DNA from: Bacteroidales bacterium
GTDB lineage: Bacteria; Bacteroidota; Bacteroidia; Bacteroidales; UBA3824
DNA length: 14,152 nucleotides
Direction: 5' to 3'
Assembly (NCBI GenBank): GCA_016287995.1
Contig: JAEEXW010000029.1
Coordinates: 1-14,152, forward strand
Position numbers and translations under genes: made by a program
Notes under the pieces: generated by a model
What the model was told of the DNA's origin: nothing
The model's input: only the letters and a program-made list of their open reading frames with translations
Databases searched by the model: none
Shown here: in pieces, positions 1 through 6,711 of the stretch
How the letters are laid out: every line of letters starts with the position of its first letter
How positions within the stretch are numbered: position 1 is the stretch's first letter

Positions 1-1
1 A

Positions 2-652
2 ACCCTAAGAAACTTAGGCTCAAATTACGGTTTCGTTCCAGAGTTTTCTCCTGAAAAAGGATTTATAAAACCGCTAAACGACATACCCGTTTTCAACTAT
101 TTTCAGCGCAGACTTTCCGCCGAAAAACCCCCGCTAAAAGCCGGCAAACCGCTTTACATTCCCAACGGCAACTATCTTTTTCAACGCTGCAACGACTTTT
201 ACATTACAAGTTACGGCGAAAAAGATTTTGAAAATTTATTGCCGTCTATTATCAATAATTATAGTTTTTCAAAAGACGATATACAAGAAATTTCTTCGGC
301 AGAGTTCTTTGAAGAAGATTTGCCGTTAGATGCGTATCTTATTGCAGAACAAAACGTTAAAAAGCATTTTCTAAACAAAGACTTAAAAGATATTCTTTCG
401 CTAAGATTAAGCGGTGGAGACTTTACGTTTTCGCCGTCAATGCCGGACGTTATAGGCTACGCCGACGCTCAATTCGACTTAGTAAAACGAGACGGAATTA
501 ATATCAATAGTTTTAAAAACGCAGTTTTCGATTTCGGAACGGGAATAGAAGAAATAATAAATTTAACTTACGATTTGTTTCCGACCTACCACACAGGGCA
601 AAAAGCCTTTGAAGAGGCTGTAAAACAATACAAAAAAAACGAATTGAAATAA
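2..652 (+). CDS. Unrecognised protein, 3' part of a gene entering from the left edge
   Basis: The reading frame is open from base 2 to a TAA at 650-652, giving at least 216 residues with no in-frame stop. The gene therefore starts outside the window; a TTG at 239 is internal and not a convincing start. The visible part is soluble-looking and mixed charged/aromatic. It has no signal peptide or membrane segment, a stretch near visible residues 57-65 reading KPLYIPNGN, and a helical lysine-rich C-terminus (EEAVKQYKKNELK). I do not recognise a family. Codon use (C-ending in GCC, GGC, AAC; AT-rich overall) resembles the core genes around it, so there is no sign of foreign origin. It converges on queA, and its stop codon lies inside the shared terminator stem. 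The reading frame is certain, the function is unknown. Confidence 0.75.
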   Translation, partial: TLRNLGSNYGFVPEFSPEKGFIKPLNDIPVFNYFQRRLSAEKPPLKAGKPLYIPNGNYLFQRCNDFYITSYGEKDFENLLPSIINNYSFSKDDIQEISSAEFFEEDLPLDAYLIAEQNVKKHFLNKDLKDILSLRLSGGDFTFSPSMPDVIGYADAQFDLVKRDGININSFKNAVFDFGTGIEEIINLTYDLFPTYHTGQKAFEEAVKQYKKNELK

Positions 653-668
653 TTTCAATTCGTTTTTT
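634..668. terminator. Bidirectional intrinsic terminator between the left-edge gene and queA
   Basis: Two 17-base arms (634-650 and 652-668) are perfect reverse complements around a single central base. The left arm begins with an A run and the right arm ends in a T run, so a stem followed by a U tract forms in both directions. It serves the plus-strand gene ending at 652, whose stop codon is in the stem, and the minus-strand queA ending at 678. Confidence 0.85.
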
Positions 669-677
669 CACATTTAA

Positions 678-1727
678 TTATAATATTAACATTGCATCAC
701 CATAATCGCCGAAAGCGTATTTCTTTTTGACAGCCTCTTGATAAGCCTGCATCAAAAATTCAAATCCCGCAAATGCACATGCCGACATCAACATCGTAGA
801 ATATGGCTGATGGAAATTAGTTACTAACGCCGACGGCACGCTGAAATCATACGGAGGAAAAATAAACTTGTTGGTCCAACCGTCGTATGGCTTTAAATAT
901 CCGTTAGTTGAAACCGAAGATTCCAATGTTTTAAGCGTAGTTATGCCGACGGCGCAAATCTTTTTCTCCGCCTCTTTTGCTCTGTTTACCGTTTCGGCAC
1001 AATCATCACCGATAATAATTTGTTCGGAATCCATTTTATGCTTTGTGAGGTCTTCCACGTCAACGCTTCTCAAATGTCCGAGACCCATGTGAAGAGTGAT
1101 TTCGGCAAAGTTAACACCCACGATTTCAAGTCTTTTGAGCAGTGTTTTGCTGAAATGAAAACCTGCGGCAGGTCCCGAAACCGCACCCTCAAACCTTGCA
1201 TAAATAGTTTGATAACGGTCAGCATCCTCCTCTGTTATCGGACGGTGAATATATTTTGGAAGCGGCGTTTCTCCCATGCCGTAAAGCATTTTTTTGAAAT
1301 CGTCGTACTGTCCGTCAAACAAAAATTTCAAAGTTCTTCCCCTCGAAGTCGTATTATCAATAACTTCCGCAACAAGCGAATCATTTTCGCCGAAATAAAG
1401 TTTGTTGCCGATACGGATTTTTCTTGCAGGGTCTACCAAAACGTCCCAAAGTCTCTGCTCCTTGTTCAATTCCCTAAGAAGAAAAACTTCGATTTTCGCA
1501 CCTGTTTTTTCCTTGTTGCCATACAAACGTGCAGGAATAACCTTTGTGTTGTTAAAAACCATTACGTCGCCGTCGCTGAAATATTTTACGATGTCGGTGA
1601 ATTTTTTGTGTTCAATCGTACCTTTTGCACGGTTAAGAACCATAAGTTTGCACTCGTCCCTATTTTGAGAAGGGCTTTGTGCAATCAACTTGTCAGGCAA
1701 ATCGAACTTAAATTTGGATAACTTCAT
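678..1727 (-). CDS. queA: S-adenosylmethionine:tRNA ribosyltransferase-isomerase QueA
   Basis: QueA transfers and isomerises the ribosyl part of S-adenosylmethionine onto 7-aminomethyl-7-deazaguanine at the tRNA wobble position, giving epoxyqueuosine, the penultimate queuosine step, in the cytoplasm. The 349-residue product matches the usual family length of about 340-356. Family landmarks include a VFNNTKVIPARL-type segment (residues 57-68), GETPLPKYI (152-160), GAVSGPAAGFHF (181-192, corresponding to the GAVAAPTAGLHF-type motif), FPPYDF (290-295), TNFH (303-306) and a C-terminal GDAMLIL. It starts at ATG 1725-1727, 34 bp after the truB stop on the same strand, so it is probably cotranscribed with truB. 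A promoter-like box inside the truB 3' end could also drive it. No queuosine-pathway partner is visible in the window. The identification is secure. Confidence 0.97.
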   Translation of the reverse strand: MKLSKFKFDLPDKLIAQSPSQNRDECKLMVLNRAKGTIEHKKFTDIVKYFSDGDVMVFNNTKVIPARLYGNKEKTGAKIEVFLLRELNKEQRLWDVLVDPARKIRIGNKLYFGENDSLVAEVIDNTTSRGRTLKFLFDGQYDDFKKMLYGMGETPLPKYIHRPITEEDADRYQTIYARFEGAVSGPAAGFHFSKTLLKRLEIVGVNFAEITLHMGLGHLRSVDVEDLTKHKMDSEQIIIGDDCAETVNRAKEAEKKICAVGITTLKTLESSVSTNGYLKPYDGWTNKFIFPPYDFSVPSALVTNFHQPYSTMLMSACAFAGFEFLMQAYQEAVKKKYAFGDYGDAMLIL

Positions 1728-1761
1728 TTGAAAACCTTTAAATTTTAAGAGGTAAATATAT

Positions 1762-2520
1762 CTATTGCAACAACTGCAAAGTTAATAATTTTTTTTGAGA
1801 TTCAGACAAAATTTTCTCAAAATTTTCTATCGTAACGGCGTTTTTTAACGAAATTTCACCAATCTTAGTTCTACACAAACCAGCGAGATAAGCACCGGTG
1901 CCAATTCTCTGACCAAAATCGTGAGCCAAAGACCTAATATATGTACCTTTTGAACAGCCAACGCGCACTTTAAACTCTTTGTTCATGTCATCAAACTCCA
2001 AAAGTTCAAGGTCAAAAATTTCGATTTGTTGAGCCCTCATTTTCACTTCGTCGCCCCTACCCTTGTGCGCCAACAAAAACGCAGGTTTACCGTCAATCTT
2101 TTTAGCCGAATACACGGGCGGATATTGAAGTTGTTCACCAAGAAAAGTTTTAAGGCAGTTAACAACGTCATTTTCAGTGATATGCGAAGCATCACTTTGA
2201 GGAATAATTTCGGTTTCGAGGTCGTAACTCGGAGTTGTTGCACCGAGTTTTATAGTTGCAACGTATTCTTTGGTGTGTTCCTGATAAGAAAGAATTTCCT
2301 TAGTTTTTTTGCCGGTGCAGACAATCAAAACGCCTGTTGCCAAAGGGTCTAAGGTGCCGGCATGACCAACTTTTATCTTTTTCAACCCTCTGTAATGACG
2401 AAGCAAATATCTGACTTTGTTGACAATATCAAAAGAAGTCCATTTCAAAGGCTTGTCAAAAACGATTACTTTGCCGAGTTCAAATTCGTCTTTCGGCTCT
2501 TCAATATTATTCTGATTCAA
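1762..2520 (-). CDS. truB: tRNA pseudouridine(55) synthase TruB
   Basis: TruB converts U55 of the T-arm of tRNAs to pseudouridine. Diagnostic segments are present: KPLKWTSFD, the catalytic-loop motif HAGTLDPLATGVL with the nucleophilic Asp (residue 58 from the start chosen here), VYSAKKIDGKPAF and the substrate-binding CSKGTYIRSLAHDFG. The start is uncertain because no ATG exists in frame. The frame stays open to a TTG at 2574, but those extra residues would be encoded by the tsf terminator hairpin itself. I therefore prefer the TTG at 2518-2520, which leaves about 15 residues before the conserved GKVIVFDKP, as in related proteins. This gives 252 residues. A rare ATT start at 2505 cannot be excluded. 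truB lies between tsf and queA on the same strand. Function is secure; the start is a judgement. Confidence 0.93.
   Translation of the reverse strand: MNQNNIEEPKDEFELGKVIVFDKPLKWTSFDIVNKVRYLLRHYRGLKKIKVGHAGTLDPLATGVLIVCTGKKTKEILSYQEHTKEYVATIKLGATTPSYDLETEIIPQSDASHITENDVVNCLKTFLGEQLQYPPVYSAKKIDGKPAFLLAHKGRGDEVKMRAQQIEIFDLELLEFDDMNKEFKVRVGCSKGTYIRSLAHDFGQRIGTGAYLAGLCRTKIGEISLKNAVTIENFEKILSESQKKLLTLQLLQ
1777..1784 (-). promoter_or_regulatory. Possible queA promoter (-7 box TAACTTTG)
   Basis: Read on the minus strand, this is TAACTTTG, an exact match to the Bacteroidetes -7 consensus TAnnTTTG. A TTTG lies 22 bp upstream (1810-1807) as a candidate -33 element. It lies within the last codons of truB, so the match could be coincidental coding sequence. 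The spacing is at the long end of the usual range. Confidence 0.35.
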
Positions 2521-2542
2521 AATAAATAAGGAGAATTTTGTT

Positions 2543-2571
2543 AAAAAAGGCTGTCCCCAAAAGGACAGCCT
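2543..2571 (-). terminator. Intrinsic terminator of the rpsB-tsf transcript
   Basis: On the minus strand there is a perfect 9-bp stem, AGGCTGTCC pairing with GGACAGCCT around the loop TTTTGG, followed directly by a run of six T. It lies 56 bp after the tsf stop and 22 bp before the preferred truB start. The U tract is on one side only, so it acts on the minus strand. Confidence 0.9.
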
Positions 2572-2627
2572 CAATCTTAATTCATTTTTTTATTAATAAT
2601 ATATTTCAATATGAAAAAGAAACAGAA

Positions 2628-3617
2628 TTAATTACCCAAACCGTAACGGATAAATTCTTTAACCGTCAAATCTTTGTCGGACTGTTTAAGATATTCCCTG
2701 ATGGTAATCTTGTTGTCCTGCTCAAATTTTTGGTTAAGAAGAGTAACCTCTTCGTAGAATTTATTGATACGACCTTTCGCAATGTTTTCAATCATCTGAG
2801 CGGGAACTACTGTTTCAGCAGCAACTTTTGCTTTGATTTCCTTAGCGAGTTTACCTTGCTCCTCAGTAATCCAACCTTTGGTGATGTTTGAAGCGATGTG
2901 ATCGTCTGAGTCAACGTGAGCGGGATTGATGCCTTCTTTCTTCAAAGCGGCTTCAACCTTCTTCTGAATCTGCTCTTGAACGGTTTTCTCTTTTGCAACT
3001 TCCAATTCTTTGTCGATAGTTTCCTGAGAAATACCGTCTTTATCAACAGCGATAGGAGCCATTGCAGCAACCTGCATTGCAACATTCTTTGCCACTGTGT
3101 TATCAAGAGCCTTGTTGAAGGCTACGAGAGCGGTCAAACGGTTGCCCATGTGGTTGTAGCAGTAAACCTCTTCGCCCGAAACTTTGCCGTAGAAACCGAG
3201 TTCGATTTTCTCGCCGATAACGCCGGTCTGGTTGATGATTTCATCGTTAACAGTGCCTTTGCCGTAAGCGAGAGCCTTAACAGCCTCTATGTCAGCGGCA
3301 TCTGCGCTGATTGCCGCATCAAGAATATCCTGAGCAAATTTAATGAAGTCTGCATTTTTAGCAACAAAGTCTGTCTCGCAGTTGAGCGAAACAACGTATG
3401 CTTTTTTGTTGTCAGCAGAAACTTTACCGATAACATAGCCTTCTTTGGCTTCTCTGTCGGCGCGTTTGCTTGCAACTTTCTGTCCTTTTTTTCTCAAAAT
3501 ATCGATGGCTGCGTCAAAATCGCCGTTGCTTTCGGCGAGGGCTTTTTTGCAGTCCATCATACCTGCGCCCGTTAAATCTCTTAATTTTTTAACGTCGCTT
3601 GCTTTTATTTCAGCCAT
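2628..3617 (-). CDS. tsf: Translation elongation factor Ts
   Basis: EF-Ts is the guanine-nucleotide exchange factor that regenerates EF-Tu-GTP in the cytoplasm. The N-terminal UBA-like region (residues 1-55) carries VKKLRDLTGAGMMDCKKAL, typical of the family. The nucleotide-exchange signature TDFVA follows at residues 82-86, then the dimerisation core. At 329 residues it is the long form found in Bacteroidetes, longer than E. coli EF-Ts. It starts at ATG 3615-3617 behind an A-rich leader with no Shine-Dalgarno site. rpsB lies 25 bp upstream on the same strand, the near-universal rpsB-tsf pair, and a strong terminator follows. Nothing is odd here and the call is secure. Confidence 0.98.
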   Translation of the reverse strand: MAEIKASDVKKLRDLTGAGMMDCKKALAESNGDFDAAIDILRKKGQKVASKRADREAKEGYVIGKVSADNKKAYVVSLNCETDFVAKNADFIKFAQDILDAAISADAADIEAVKALAYGKGTVNDEIINQTGVIGEKIELGFYGKVSGEEVYCYNHMGNRLTALVAFNKALDNTVAKNVAMQVAAMAPIAVDKDGISQETIDKELEVAKEKTVQEQIQKKVEAALKKEGINPAHVDSDDHIASNITKGWITEEQGKLAKEIKAKVAAETVVPAQMIENIAKGRINKFYEEVTLLNQKFEQDNKITIREYLKQSDKDLTVKEFIRYGLGN

Positions 3618-3642
3618 TGTCTTTTTTTACGTTTTTAATAAA

Positions 3643-4461
3643 TTACTCTTGTGCAGGTGTTTCTGCGGGTTTGTCGGCGTTAGCCTTTTCGTTGTTACCG
3701 CCTTTGCGAGCGCGGGTTTTGTTGCCGCGTTTCTGACCGGCGTTCTGACCTTTCTGATTGTCAGCATTATCCTTGTCAGATTTTCTTTCTGCTAAACCCT
3801 CCGAAATTGCTTTCGTGATAACATCAAGAACGATAGAAATCGATTTTGCAGCATCATCGTTAGCAGGGATAACAAAGTCTACGGAGTTCGGGTCAGAGTT
3901 GGTATCTACCATACCGAAAACCGGAATGTTAAGTCTGTGAGCCTCTTTAACGGCGATTTTTTCTTTCAAAACGTCAACAACGAAAAGAGCGGCAGGAGTT
4001 TTGCTCATGTCAGCGATAGAACCGAGGTTCTTCTCCAATTTGTCTTTCTGACGGGTGATTTGGAGTTTTTCGCGTTTTGACAACTGATCGAAAGTGCCGT
4101 CCGTCATCATCTTTTCGATGGTGTTCATTTTCTTAACAGCCTTACGGATAGTGGGGAAGTTGGTGAGCATACCGCCAGACCAACGCTCTGTTACGTAAGG
4201 CATACCTACTGCTTGAACTTTTTCAGCAACGATTTCCTTCGCTTGTTTTTTAGTTGCAACGAAGAGAATTCTGCGTCCCGATTTTGCTATTTGTTTAGCG
4301 GCTGCTGCTGCCTCTTCGAGTTTTGCAGCCGTCTTGTGTAAATCTATAATGTGGATTCCGCCCTTCTCCATAAAAATATAGGGGGCCATTGCAGGATTCC
4401 ATTTTCTTTTCAAGTGTCCGAAATGTACACCTGCCTCTAATAATTCTTCAAAACTTACCAT
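3643..4461 (-). CDS. rpsB: 30S ribosomal protein S2
   Basis: Small-subunit protein S2 is recognised by FEELLEAGVHFGHLKRKWNP at the N-terminus, IHIIDLHKT, the LFVATKKQAKEIV segment, WSGGMLTNFPTIRKAVKKM, and PVFGMVDTNSDPN with FVIPANDDA. The frame is open upstream to a TTG at 4485, but the ATG at 4459-4461 puts the start two to three residues from the conserved FEELLEAG, as in Bacteroides S2, so I chose it (272 residues). The last 45 or so residues are a low-complexity, Lys/Asn/Gln/Gly-rich charged tail. Such tails are variable in S2 and this one is probably disordered. A 105-bp non-coding, foldable leader separates it from rpsI. tsf follows after 25 bp. Confidence 0.97.
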   Translation of the reverse strand: MVSFEELLEAGVHFGHLKRKWNPAMAPYIFMEKGGIHIIDLHKTAAKLEEAAAAAKQIAKSGRRILFVATKKQAKEIVAEKVQAVGMPYVTERWSGGMLTNFPTIRKAVKKMNTIEKMMTDGTFDQLSKREKLQITRQKDKLEKNLGSIADMSKTPAALFVVDVLKEKIAVKEAHRLNIPVFGMVDTNSDPNSVDFVIPANDDAAKSISIVLDVITKAISEGLAERKSDKDNADNQKGQNAGQKRGNKTRARKGGNNEKANADKPAETPAQE

Positions 4462-4498
4462 TTGAATTTTTTTGTTTACGTTCAACTTAAATCAACCT

Positions 4499-4560
4499 CC
4501 GGGTAGCAACATGTCAAATCCCATGAGATGCCGGTCCCGAAAAGTTTGGATACTAAACTT
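4499..4560 (-). promoter_or_regulatory. Candidate structured mRNA leader of rpsB
   Basis: The rpsI-rpsB gap is far more GC-rich over 4499-4540 than other spacers in this window. On the minus strand it can fold into a nested stem: CGGG (4539-4536) with CCCG (4503-4500), then GCA with TGC, then CATG with CATG closing the 8-base loop GGATTTGA. A separate 6-bp hairpin (AAGTTT/AAACTT, 4560-4542) precedes it, directly after the rpsI stop. No T run follows, so it is not a plain terminator. S2 autoregulation through an rpsB leader is known in other bacteria; whether this element does that is inference. Confidence 0.45.
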
Positions 4561-4566
4561 AATTTT

Positions 4567-4956
4567 TTAACGCTTACTAAACTGGAAGCGTTTTCTTGCG
4601 CCCGGACGACCGGGTTTCTTTCTTTCAACAACTCTTGAATCGCGTTTCAAGAAGCCTTCTTTTTTCAAAGCGACTCTGTCTTCGGGATTGATTTTTACCA
4701 AAGCCCTTGCGATACCCATTCTTACAGCCTCGGCCTGACCTTTGAAACCACCGCCCTGAACATTGGCGTTAATATCGAAATTAGCCAAAACACCAAGTTT
4801 GTCAAGTGCTTGAACAGCAACTTTCTGAAACTGCGGAACGGTAAAATATTCTTTATAATCCTTGCCGTTGATTTTGATTGCGCCGTTGCCGGGAGTTAAG
4901 AAAATTCTTGCTACGGCGGCTTTTCTTCTACCTATTGTATTTGTAACCTCTGCCAT
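4567..4956 (-). CDS. rpsI: 30S ribosomal protein S9
   Basis: Small-subunit protein S9, 129 residues, is a normal length for the family. The N-terminal NTIGRRKAAVARIFL segment, the central QGGGFKGQAEAVRMGIARAL signature, and the basic C-terminus ending RFQFSKR are all present; in S9 this tail reaches towards the P-site tRNA. It starts at ATG 4954-4956, only 2 bp after the rplM stop, so the two are translationally close and in one transcript. It is followed by a hairpin and the rpsB leader. The call is secure. Confidence 0.98.
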   Translation of the reverse strand: MAEVTNTIGRRKAAVARIFLTPGNGAIKINGKDYKEYFTVPQFQKVAVQALDKLGVLANFDINANVQGGGFKGQAEAVRMGIARALVKINPEDRVALKKEGFLKRDSRVVERKKPGRPGARKRFQFSKR

Positions 4957-4958
4957 GA

Positions 4959-5423
4959 TTATCTGAGTTCGTTAACGTTAATAAGTCTGGGTTTCTGAGC
5001 CTCATGATTGTGCTCTGCGCCCTGATAAACTTTAAGATTATTGCTCAGAATTGCATCCGCGAGTTTGTTTTTCGGGAGCATTCCGCGGACTGCCTTGCGG
5101 ATAATTCTTTCGTATCCGTCTACTTTTTTAGCAAAGTCCTTAGCGATTTCGATTTTCTGACCGCCCGGATAGAGTGAATGGTGAACATACTCTTTCTGAG
5201 CCCATTTTTTGCCGGTGAGTCTGATTTTGTCAGCGTTGATAACGATAACGTTGTCTCCGCAGTCGACATGCGGTGTGAAAGAGGCTTTGTATTTACCTCT
5301 TAAAAGCATGGCAACCTTAGACGCAAAGCGTCCTAATGTCTGATCCGTAGCATCAACCAACAGCCACTCTTTTTGTACTGTCTCTTTGTTGAGCGATACG
5401 GTTTTAAAACTTAATGAATCCAC
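4959..5423 (-). CDS. rplM: 50S ribosomal protein L13
   Basis: Large-subunit protein L13, 154 residues. The signature blocks are WLLVDATDQTLGRFASKVAMLLRGKYK near the N-terminus, FTPHVDCGDNVIVINADKI, YPGGQK, RAVRGMLPKNKL-type sequence (here RKAVRGMLPKNKLA) and the C-terminal VYQGAEHNHEAQKP. The start codon is GTG (5421-5423). It is supported because the following residues (DSLSFKT) match the usual Bacteroidetes N-terminus MDTLSYKT and no ATG is nearby. It is first in the rplM-rpsI-rpsB-tsf order, with a promoter box about 60 bp upstream. Confidence 0.97.
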   Translation of the reverse strand: MDSLSFKTVSLNKETVQKEWLLVDATDQTLGRFASKVAMLLRGKYKASFTPHVDCGDNVIVINADKIRLTGKKWAQKEYVHHSLYPGGQKIEIAKDFAKKVDGYERIIRKAVRGMLPKNKLADAILSNNLKVYQGAEHNHEAQKPRLINVNELR

Positions 5424-5484
5424 GTTTTTAAATTTTTAAAACTTTTAATAAACTAATTATAAATTTTGATAATAATCGGGTGTG

Positions 5485-5492
5485 CAAAATTA
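5485..5492 (-). promoter_or_regulatory. Probable rplM promoter (-7 box TAATTTTG)
   Basis: On the minus strand the box reads TAATTTTG, an exact match to TAnnTTTG. A T-rich stretch (TTTTTA, 5516-5511) sits where the -33 element is expected. Transcription would start near 5478, leaving a 5' leader of about 55 bases before the GTG start of rplM. It lies in a gene-free, AT-rich 122-bp gap. Confidence 0.6.
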
Positions 5493-5545
5493 GAAACTTT
5501 TTTTCTAACATAAAAATCTTTTTATGACTTTTTTGTTAAATTTTT

Positions 5546-6025
5546 CTAATGGAAATTCAGTTCTTCATACGGCGGATACATTTTCATATTCTTCATTTCG
5601 GGGGAAGGCGGATAAGGAATGGTGAAATTAAGATTAATTATATCTTGTCCTGATAAATCGTATCGGCACAGTACCTTGTATTTGTTACAAACTTCTTTCC
5701 AAGAATATTCATAAACAACTTCTTCATCTAAAATATGTACCGAAAAAGTATCAGCAGCAGAAATTACATCTTTTTCCCGCTTATTCCAATATATGATACT
5801 CAATGTTTCTTTGGGCTTTATTGACCTCATAGATAATTCGTAAACGGAAAAATCATCATAAATTATAGTATCATTCGGATTTTTTTGATAATCATAATAT
5901 AGTTTAAGTATTACGATGTTTTTATCAGATTCGTTTTTGATAACTGCATTATCCGAATCGAAATAACACTTCTTACAACTAACTAATAATGTAGCAGTTA
6001 ACACAAATAAAATCAATATTTTCAT
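5546..6025 (-). CDS. Small lipoprotein of an unrecognised family (paralogue 3 of 3)
   Basis: The 159-residue product begins with a short hydrophobic signal (residues 1-16) and a good lipobox, LVSC, with the lipidated Cys at 17. It is therefore probably a membrane-anchored lipoprotein. I start it at ATG 6023-6025, two bases after the stop of the preceding gene. A longer frame to 6073 would bury this signal sequence inside the protein. The C-terminal third shares a clear signature with its neighbour: YSWKE, then Y-LS--DI, then TIPYPP, followed by M-NMK-YPP. The body is rich in Asp/Asn/Tyr/Ile. I do not know the family or function. The gene is very AT-rich (about 20% GC in one sampled line). The downstream gap before rplM holds only a weak hairpin (5509-5526) and the rplM promoter. 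Confidence 0.8.
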   Translation of the reverse strand: MKILILFVLTATLLVSCKKCYFDSDNAVIKNESDKNIVILKLYYDYQKNPNDTIIYDDFSVYELSMRSIKPKETLSIIYWNKREKDVISAADTFSVHILDEEVVYEYSWKEVCNKYKVLCRYDLSGQDIINLNFTIPYPPSPEMKNMKMYPPYEELNFH

Positions 6026-6027
6026 AA

Positions 6028-6489
6028 TTATCTGTTTTTGGGTGTATAAATCTTCATATTTCGCATTTTCCATGTTGGCGGATATGGTATTGTTTTATTA
6101 AATTTCGTTTCTGACAATAACAAAATATCATTTTTGGACAGAATATATATGCTCAAAAACATACTATTGTCAGCAATTTCTTTCCATGAATAATTCAATA
6201 CATCATCTTTTTTTATAATAAAAAGAGTAATGGTATCAGTGTTATTTAAAAAGTCAAAATCTATCAATGCATCACGCTCACTATGCGGAGAAACAGACGT
6301 TCTGTGAACATTCTCTGAGAATATACAAGGCATAATTGTATCTGCATATTGTGTTTTAGCAATAATGTGTACAGAGGTGTCAGTATTATTTGCATAGTAT
6401 ATAGATTCCGTTTCTTCATCCATATACAAATTACAAAATACATTGACATACAATAACAAAACTAATACTATAATACAGAATTTTTTCAT
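6028..6489 (-). CDS. Small secreted or envelope protein, same family (paralogue 2 of 3)
   Basis: 153 residues starting at ATG 6487-6489, which overlaps the stop of the preceding small gene (ATGA). The N-terminus is a strong hydrophobic signal (residues 4-18). A Cys at 19 aligns with the lipobox Cys of the upstream paralogue, but the residues before it (VNVFC) make a poor lipobox, so it may be secreted or anchored rather than lipidated. Its C-terminus matches the downstream lipoprotein (YSWKEI, YILSKNDI, KTIPYPP, MRNMKIY). Its N-terminal third matches the 48-residue upstream gene (DEE followed by YANNT). It thus links all three genes as one family. Function is unknown. The gene is AT-rich (about 27% GC in a sampled line) and ends 2 bp before the next start. 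Confidence 0.75.
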   Translation of the reverse strand: MKKFCIIVLVLLLYVNVFCNLYMDEETESIYYANNTDTSVHIIAKTQYADTIMPCIFSENVHRTSVSPHSERDALIDFDFLNNTDTITLFIIKKDDVLNYSWKEIADNSMFLSIYILSKNDILLLSETKFNKTIPYPPTWKMRNMKIYTPKNR

Positions 6490-6632
6490 AACGATGTATC
6501 CATCTGAGGTGATGCAAACACAATAATAGTGTCTTTCGTATTATTTGCATATTGTAAATAAGACAACTCTTCATCAAGTTTACAACTACTAATGAGTATC
6601 ATTAGTACGATATAAAATAGTAATGTTTTCAT
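6486..6632 (-). CDS. 48-residue lipoprotein, probably a truncated member of the same family (paralogue 1 of 3)
   Basis: A short frame from ATG 6630-6632 to TGA 6486-6488. The product starts with a hydrophobic signal and an excellent lipobox, LISSC, with Cys at 17. It continues with DEE and YANNT segments that align with residues 24-40 of the next gene's product, and stops at residue 48 after a short tail ending MDTSL. It lacks the C-terminal YSWKE/IPYPP signature of its paralogues, so it is either a 5' remnant of a duplicated gene or a deliberate mini-lipoprotein. Its stop overlaps the next start by 4 bp, so translational coupling is likely. A -7 promoter box lies 15 bp upstream, making it the first gene of the cluster. 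Confidence 0.6.
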   Translation of the reverse strand: MKTLLFYIVLMILISSCKLDEELSYLQYANNTKDTIIVFASPQMDTSL

Positions 6633-6647
6633 ATTTTTGAAAAAATG

Positions 6648-6655
6648 CAAATTTA
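6648..6655 (-). promoter_or_regulatory. Probable promoter of the small lipoprotein cluster (-7 box TAAATTTG)
   Basis: On the minus strand this reads TAAATTTG, an exact match to TAnnTTTG. Transcription would start near 6641, only about 8 bases before the first ATG, giving a very short leader. No clear TTTG -33 element is visible at the expected distance. Confidence 0.5.
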
Positions 6656-6676
6656 ATAATATTTTTTACATTTTTC

Positions 6677-6705
6677 AGTGTGATTTTAGTAGAAAAAATC
6701 ACACT
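6677..6705. terminator. Hairpin after the TonB receptor gene, possible terminator
   Basis: A perfect 11-bp stem (AGTGTGATTTT at 6677-6687 with AAAATCACACT at 6695-6705) and a 7-base loop lie directly after the receptor stop and before the lipoprotein promoter. On the minus strand the stem is followed by GAAAAATG rather than a T run. It therefore fits a terminator by position and stem strength but not by U tract. A short T run exists on the plus side, where no gene reads through. Confidence 0.5.
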
Positions 6706-6711
6706 TTTTCA

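Noticed and set aside
1020..1721. Plus-strand open frame opposite queA
   Set aside because: queA on the minus strand is unambiguous, and the antisense product is Cys/Phe/Val-rich with no family features.
2521..2574. TruB N-terminus beginning at 2574
   Set aside because: Those codons are the tsf terminator stem and U tract, and the residues have no TruB counterpart.
4462..4485. Longer S2 from a TTG at 4485
   Set aside because: The ATG at 4461 places the start next to the conserved FEELLEAG, as in related S2 proteins.
5509..5526. CATAAAAA/TTTTTATG hairpin after the third lipoprotein gene as a strong terminator
   Set aside because: The stem is almost entirely A-T, lacks a following T run on the minus strand, and overlaps the likely -33 region of rplM.
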